This document shows, in pieces, positions 5,748-7,065 of a DNA stretch of 7,065 nucleotides. The stretch is taken from the NCBI GenBank assembly GCA_002395965.1, contig DGVT01000033.1, forward strand, positions 1 to 7,065, read 5' to 3'. The position numbers and the translations under genes are program-made. This DNA comes from Porphyromonadaceae bacterium UBA4277 (GTDB lineage Bacteria > Bacteroidota > Bacteroidia > Bacteroidales > Muribaculaceae). Each line of letters starts with the position of its first letter. Position 1 is the first letter of the stretch. The notes under the pieces were generated by a model. That model saw only the letters and a list, made by a program, of their open reading frames with translations. It ran no database searches and was not told the DNA's origin.

Positions 5748-6887
5748 ATGATAAAGACACCTTATTATATAATATATGAGAGCAAACTTAGGGCAAATCT
5801 CGACCTCATCACACATGTGAGCAAGCTCAGCGGCGCAAAAATCATCATGGCATTCAAAGCCAATGCACTGTGGAAGACATTTCCCATCTTCAGAGAATAC
5901 GGTATCAGCTCAACTGCAAGCTCACTCAATGAAATGCAACTTGCCAACGAAGAGCTCGCCTGCCGTGCACACACCTACTGCCCGGCCTATACCGACGACA
6001 CCATACGGCCATTCATCGAGGGTAGCTCGCACATAACCTTCAACTCGGTAGCACAATTCGAGCGCTTCAAGCATCTTGTAGAAAAGCATAACAGCACACA
6101 CCCCGACAAGCATGTGAGCTGCGGATTGCGCATTAACCCCATGTGTTCGGTGATAGAGACCGACATATATAACCCATGCTGCCCGGGGTCACGATTTGGC
6201 GTCACTGCCGACGCACTCACACATGTGCCCGATGGCATCGACGGCTTTCACTTTCACGCATTGTGCGAATCCACGTCACACGATCTGGAACAAGTCCTGA
6301 ATGCTGTAGAAAATCAGTTTGGACATTTTCTGCCACAGCTCAAATGGATTAATATGGGCGGTGGCCACTTAATGACCAGGAAGGATTACGACACTAATCA
6401 CCTCATAGCCCTGCTCAAGAAATTCGGTAGAAATCACCCAAATCTCGAAATCATCCTTGAGCCCGGCAGTGCATTCTGCTGGCAAACGGGCGACCTTGAG
6501 GCCCAAGTGGTAGATGTCGTAGAAAACTCCGGCATCAAAACGGCTATCGTCGATGTGTCGTTTGCCTGCCACATGCCCGACTGCCTGGAGATGCCCTACA
6601 AGCCACGCATCACACAAGCACTCGACGAAGTTGACCCCAGCAAACCCACTTACAGAATCGGCGGCAACTCATGTCTGAGTGGTGACTATGTGGGAGACTG
6701 GAGCTTTGAGAGGGAACTGGCAGTGGGCGACCACCTCACTTTCGAAGACATGAACCACTACACCACAGTAAAGACCAACATGTTCAACGGCATTCAGCAT
6801 CCGGCTCTCGTGCTTGAGCACACCGACGGAAGCCGCGAAGTGATGCGAGAATTCACCTACGATGACTACAAATCGCGCATGAGCTAA
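5748..6887 (+). CDS. nspC: Carboxynorspermidine/carboxyspermidine decarboxylase
   Basis: This 379-aa PLP enzyme of the alanine-racemase-fold decarboxylases removes CO2 from carboxyspermidine or carboxynorspermidine. That is the last step of the aspartate-semialdehyde-dependent polyamine route common in gut Bacteroidetes. K37 in MAFKANALW is the Schiff-base lysine position. HFHALCES (168-175) is the family's HFHxLCE stretch, GGGH (204-207) binds the cofactor phosphate, and EPGSAF (238-243) follows. GNSCLSGD (306-313) supplies the active-site C309 and neighbouring D313. The length is normal and the frame is intact. The ATG is the first in-frame start after the -7 box. The partner dehydrogenase is not adjacent, and the gene appears monocistronic and divergent from the glycogen operon. 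Spermidine is the likelier product in this group (inference). Confidence 0.93.
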   Translation: MIKTPYYIIYESKLRANLDLITHVSKLSGAKIIMAFKANALWKTFPIFREYGISSTASSLNEMQLANEELACRAHTYCPAYTDDTIRPFIEGSSHITFNSVAQFERFKHLVEKHNSTHPDKHVSCGLRINPMCSVIETDIYNPCCPGSRFGVTADALTHVPDGIDGFHFHALCESTSHDLEQVLNAVENQFGHFLPQLKWINMGGGHLMTRKDYDTNHLIALLKKFGRNHPNLEIILEPGSAFCWQTGDLEAQVVDVVENSGIKTAIVDVSFACHMPDCLEMPYKPRITQALDEVDPSKPTYRIGGNSCLSGDYVGDWSFERELAVGDHLTFEDMNHYTTVKTNMFNGIQHPALVLEHTDGSREVMREFTYDDYKSRMS

Positions 6888-6921
6888 CCACTCTCCCCAG
6901 TGCGCTATGCCATGCGGTGGC

Positions 6922-6960
6922 GGCAGCCCGTCAGGTAGCGGCAGCGGCCCGTCGGGTAGC
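6922..6960 (+). repeat. GC-rich short tandem repeat downstream of nspC
   Basis: There are two adjacent units of 18 and 21 bp, both starting GGCAGC and ending in CCCGTC(A/G)GGTAGC. The second has three extra bases. A 6-bp triloop hairpin follows at 6962-6976 (CAACGC, loop ATC, GCGTTG). This GC-rich block sits in otherwise mixed intergenic sequence and resembles a small dispersed intergenic repeat, but I recognise no family. Confidence 0.55.
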
Positions 6961-7020
6961 CCAACGCATCGCGTTGTGCCGTAACCATCCGAAAAGAGCC
7001 GTATGGTCGATGAAAATTAC

Positions 7021-7047
7021 AGCCGGGCTTGGTTAGAGCCCGGCTTT
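7021..7047 (+). terminator. Strong stem-loop, possible nspC terminator
   Basis: A perfect 9-bp GC-rich stem (AGCCGGGCT 7021-7029 with AGCCCGGCT 7037-7045) has a 7-nt loop. Only TTT (7045-7047) follows on the plus strand. No T run follows on the minus strand. The stem is strong but the T tract is poor, and it lies 133 nt after the nspC stop. It could end nspC transcription or that of a leftward gene from beyond the right edge. Confidence 0.45.
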
Positions 7048-7065
7048 GCAGTTGTATGGCAGCAG

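Overview
The window looks like a chromosomal piece of a gut-type member of the Bacteroidales. Muribaculaceae or Prevotellaceae is my best guess, by inference. Three things support this: intergenic motifs that fit the Bacteroidetes promoter form (-7 TAnnTTTGY), start codons preceded by AT-rich leaders rather than Shine-Dalgarno sequences, and the gene content. That content is a GT3-type glycogen synthase beside a DUF3417-type GT35 phosphorylase, plus an NspC polyamine decarboxylase. No rRNA, tRNA, CRISPR array or transposase gene is visible.

Layout. Positions 1-1216 hold no convincing protein gene. The left part (1-539) is AT-rich. It carries two similarly built leftward promoter-like motifs 103 bp apart and a terminator-like hairpin. 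From 540 to 1010 lies a dense repeat island. It begins with a 235-bp element bounded by ~36-bp imperfect terminal inverted repeats that are themselves built of 9-bp iterations. A 77-bp direct repeat follows, with one copy inside the element and one 364 bp further on, differing at 2 positions. A string of short hairpins, mostly with 3-nt loops, lies within and after the element. Positions 1120-1158 form a strong intrinsic terminator for the leftward operon.

Positions 1217-5450 are a leftward two-gene glycogen operon: glycogen synthase (3807-5450) is upstream and alpha-glucan phosphorylase (1217-3775) is downstream after a 31-bp gap. The first makes storage glucan, probably from UDP-glucose. 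The second releases glucose-1-phosphate from it. Synthesis and breakdown are therefore expressed from one transcript, and control is probably at enzyme level.

A 297-bp divergent intergenic region with a -7 box facing each way separates the operon from rightward nspC (5748-6887). NspC makes spermidine or norspermidine by decarboxylating the carboxylated precursor. Its partner dehydrogenase is not in the window. The last 178 bp hold a GC-rich short tandem repeat, a small hairpin and a strong stem-loop that may end the nspC transcript.

The three genes are ordinary for the group. The least explained part is the repeat and hairpin island at 540-1010. I cannot show that it is a new system. The sequence does show organised, RNA-foldable, repeated structure with compensated differences between stems.
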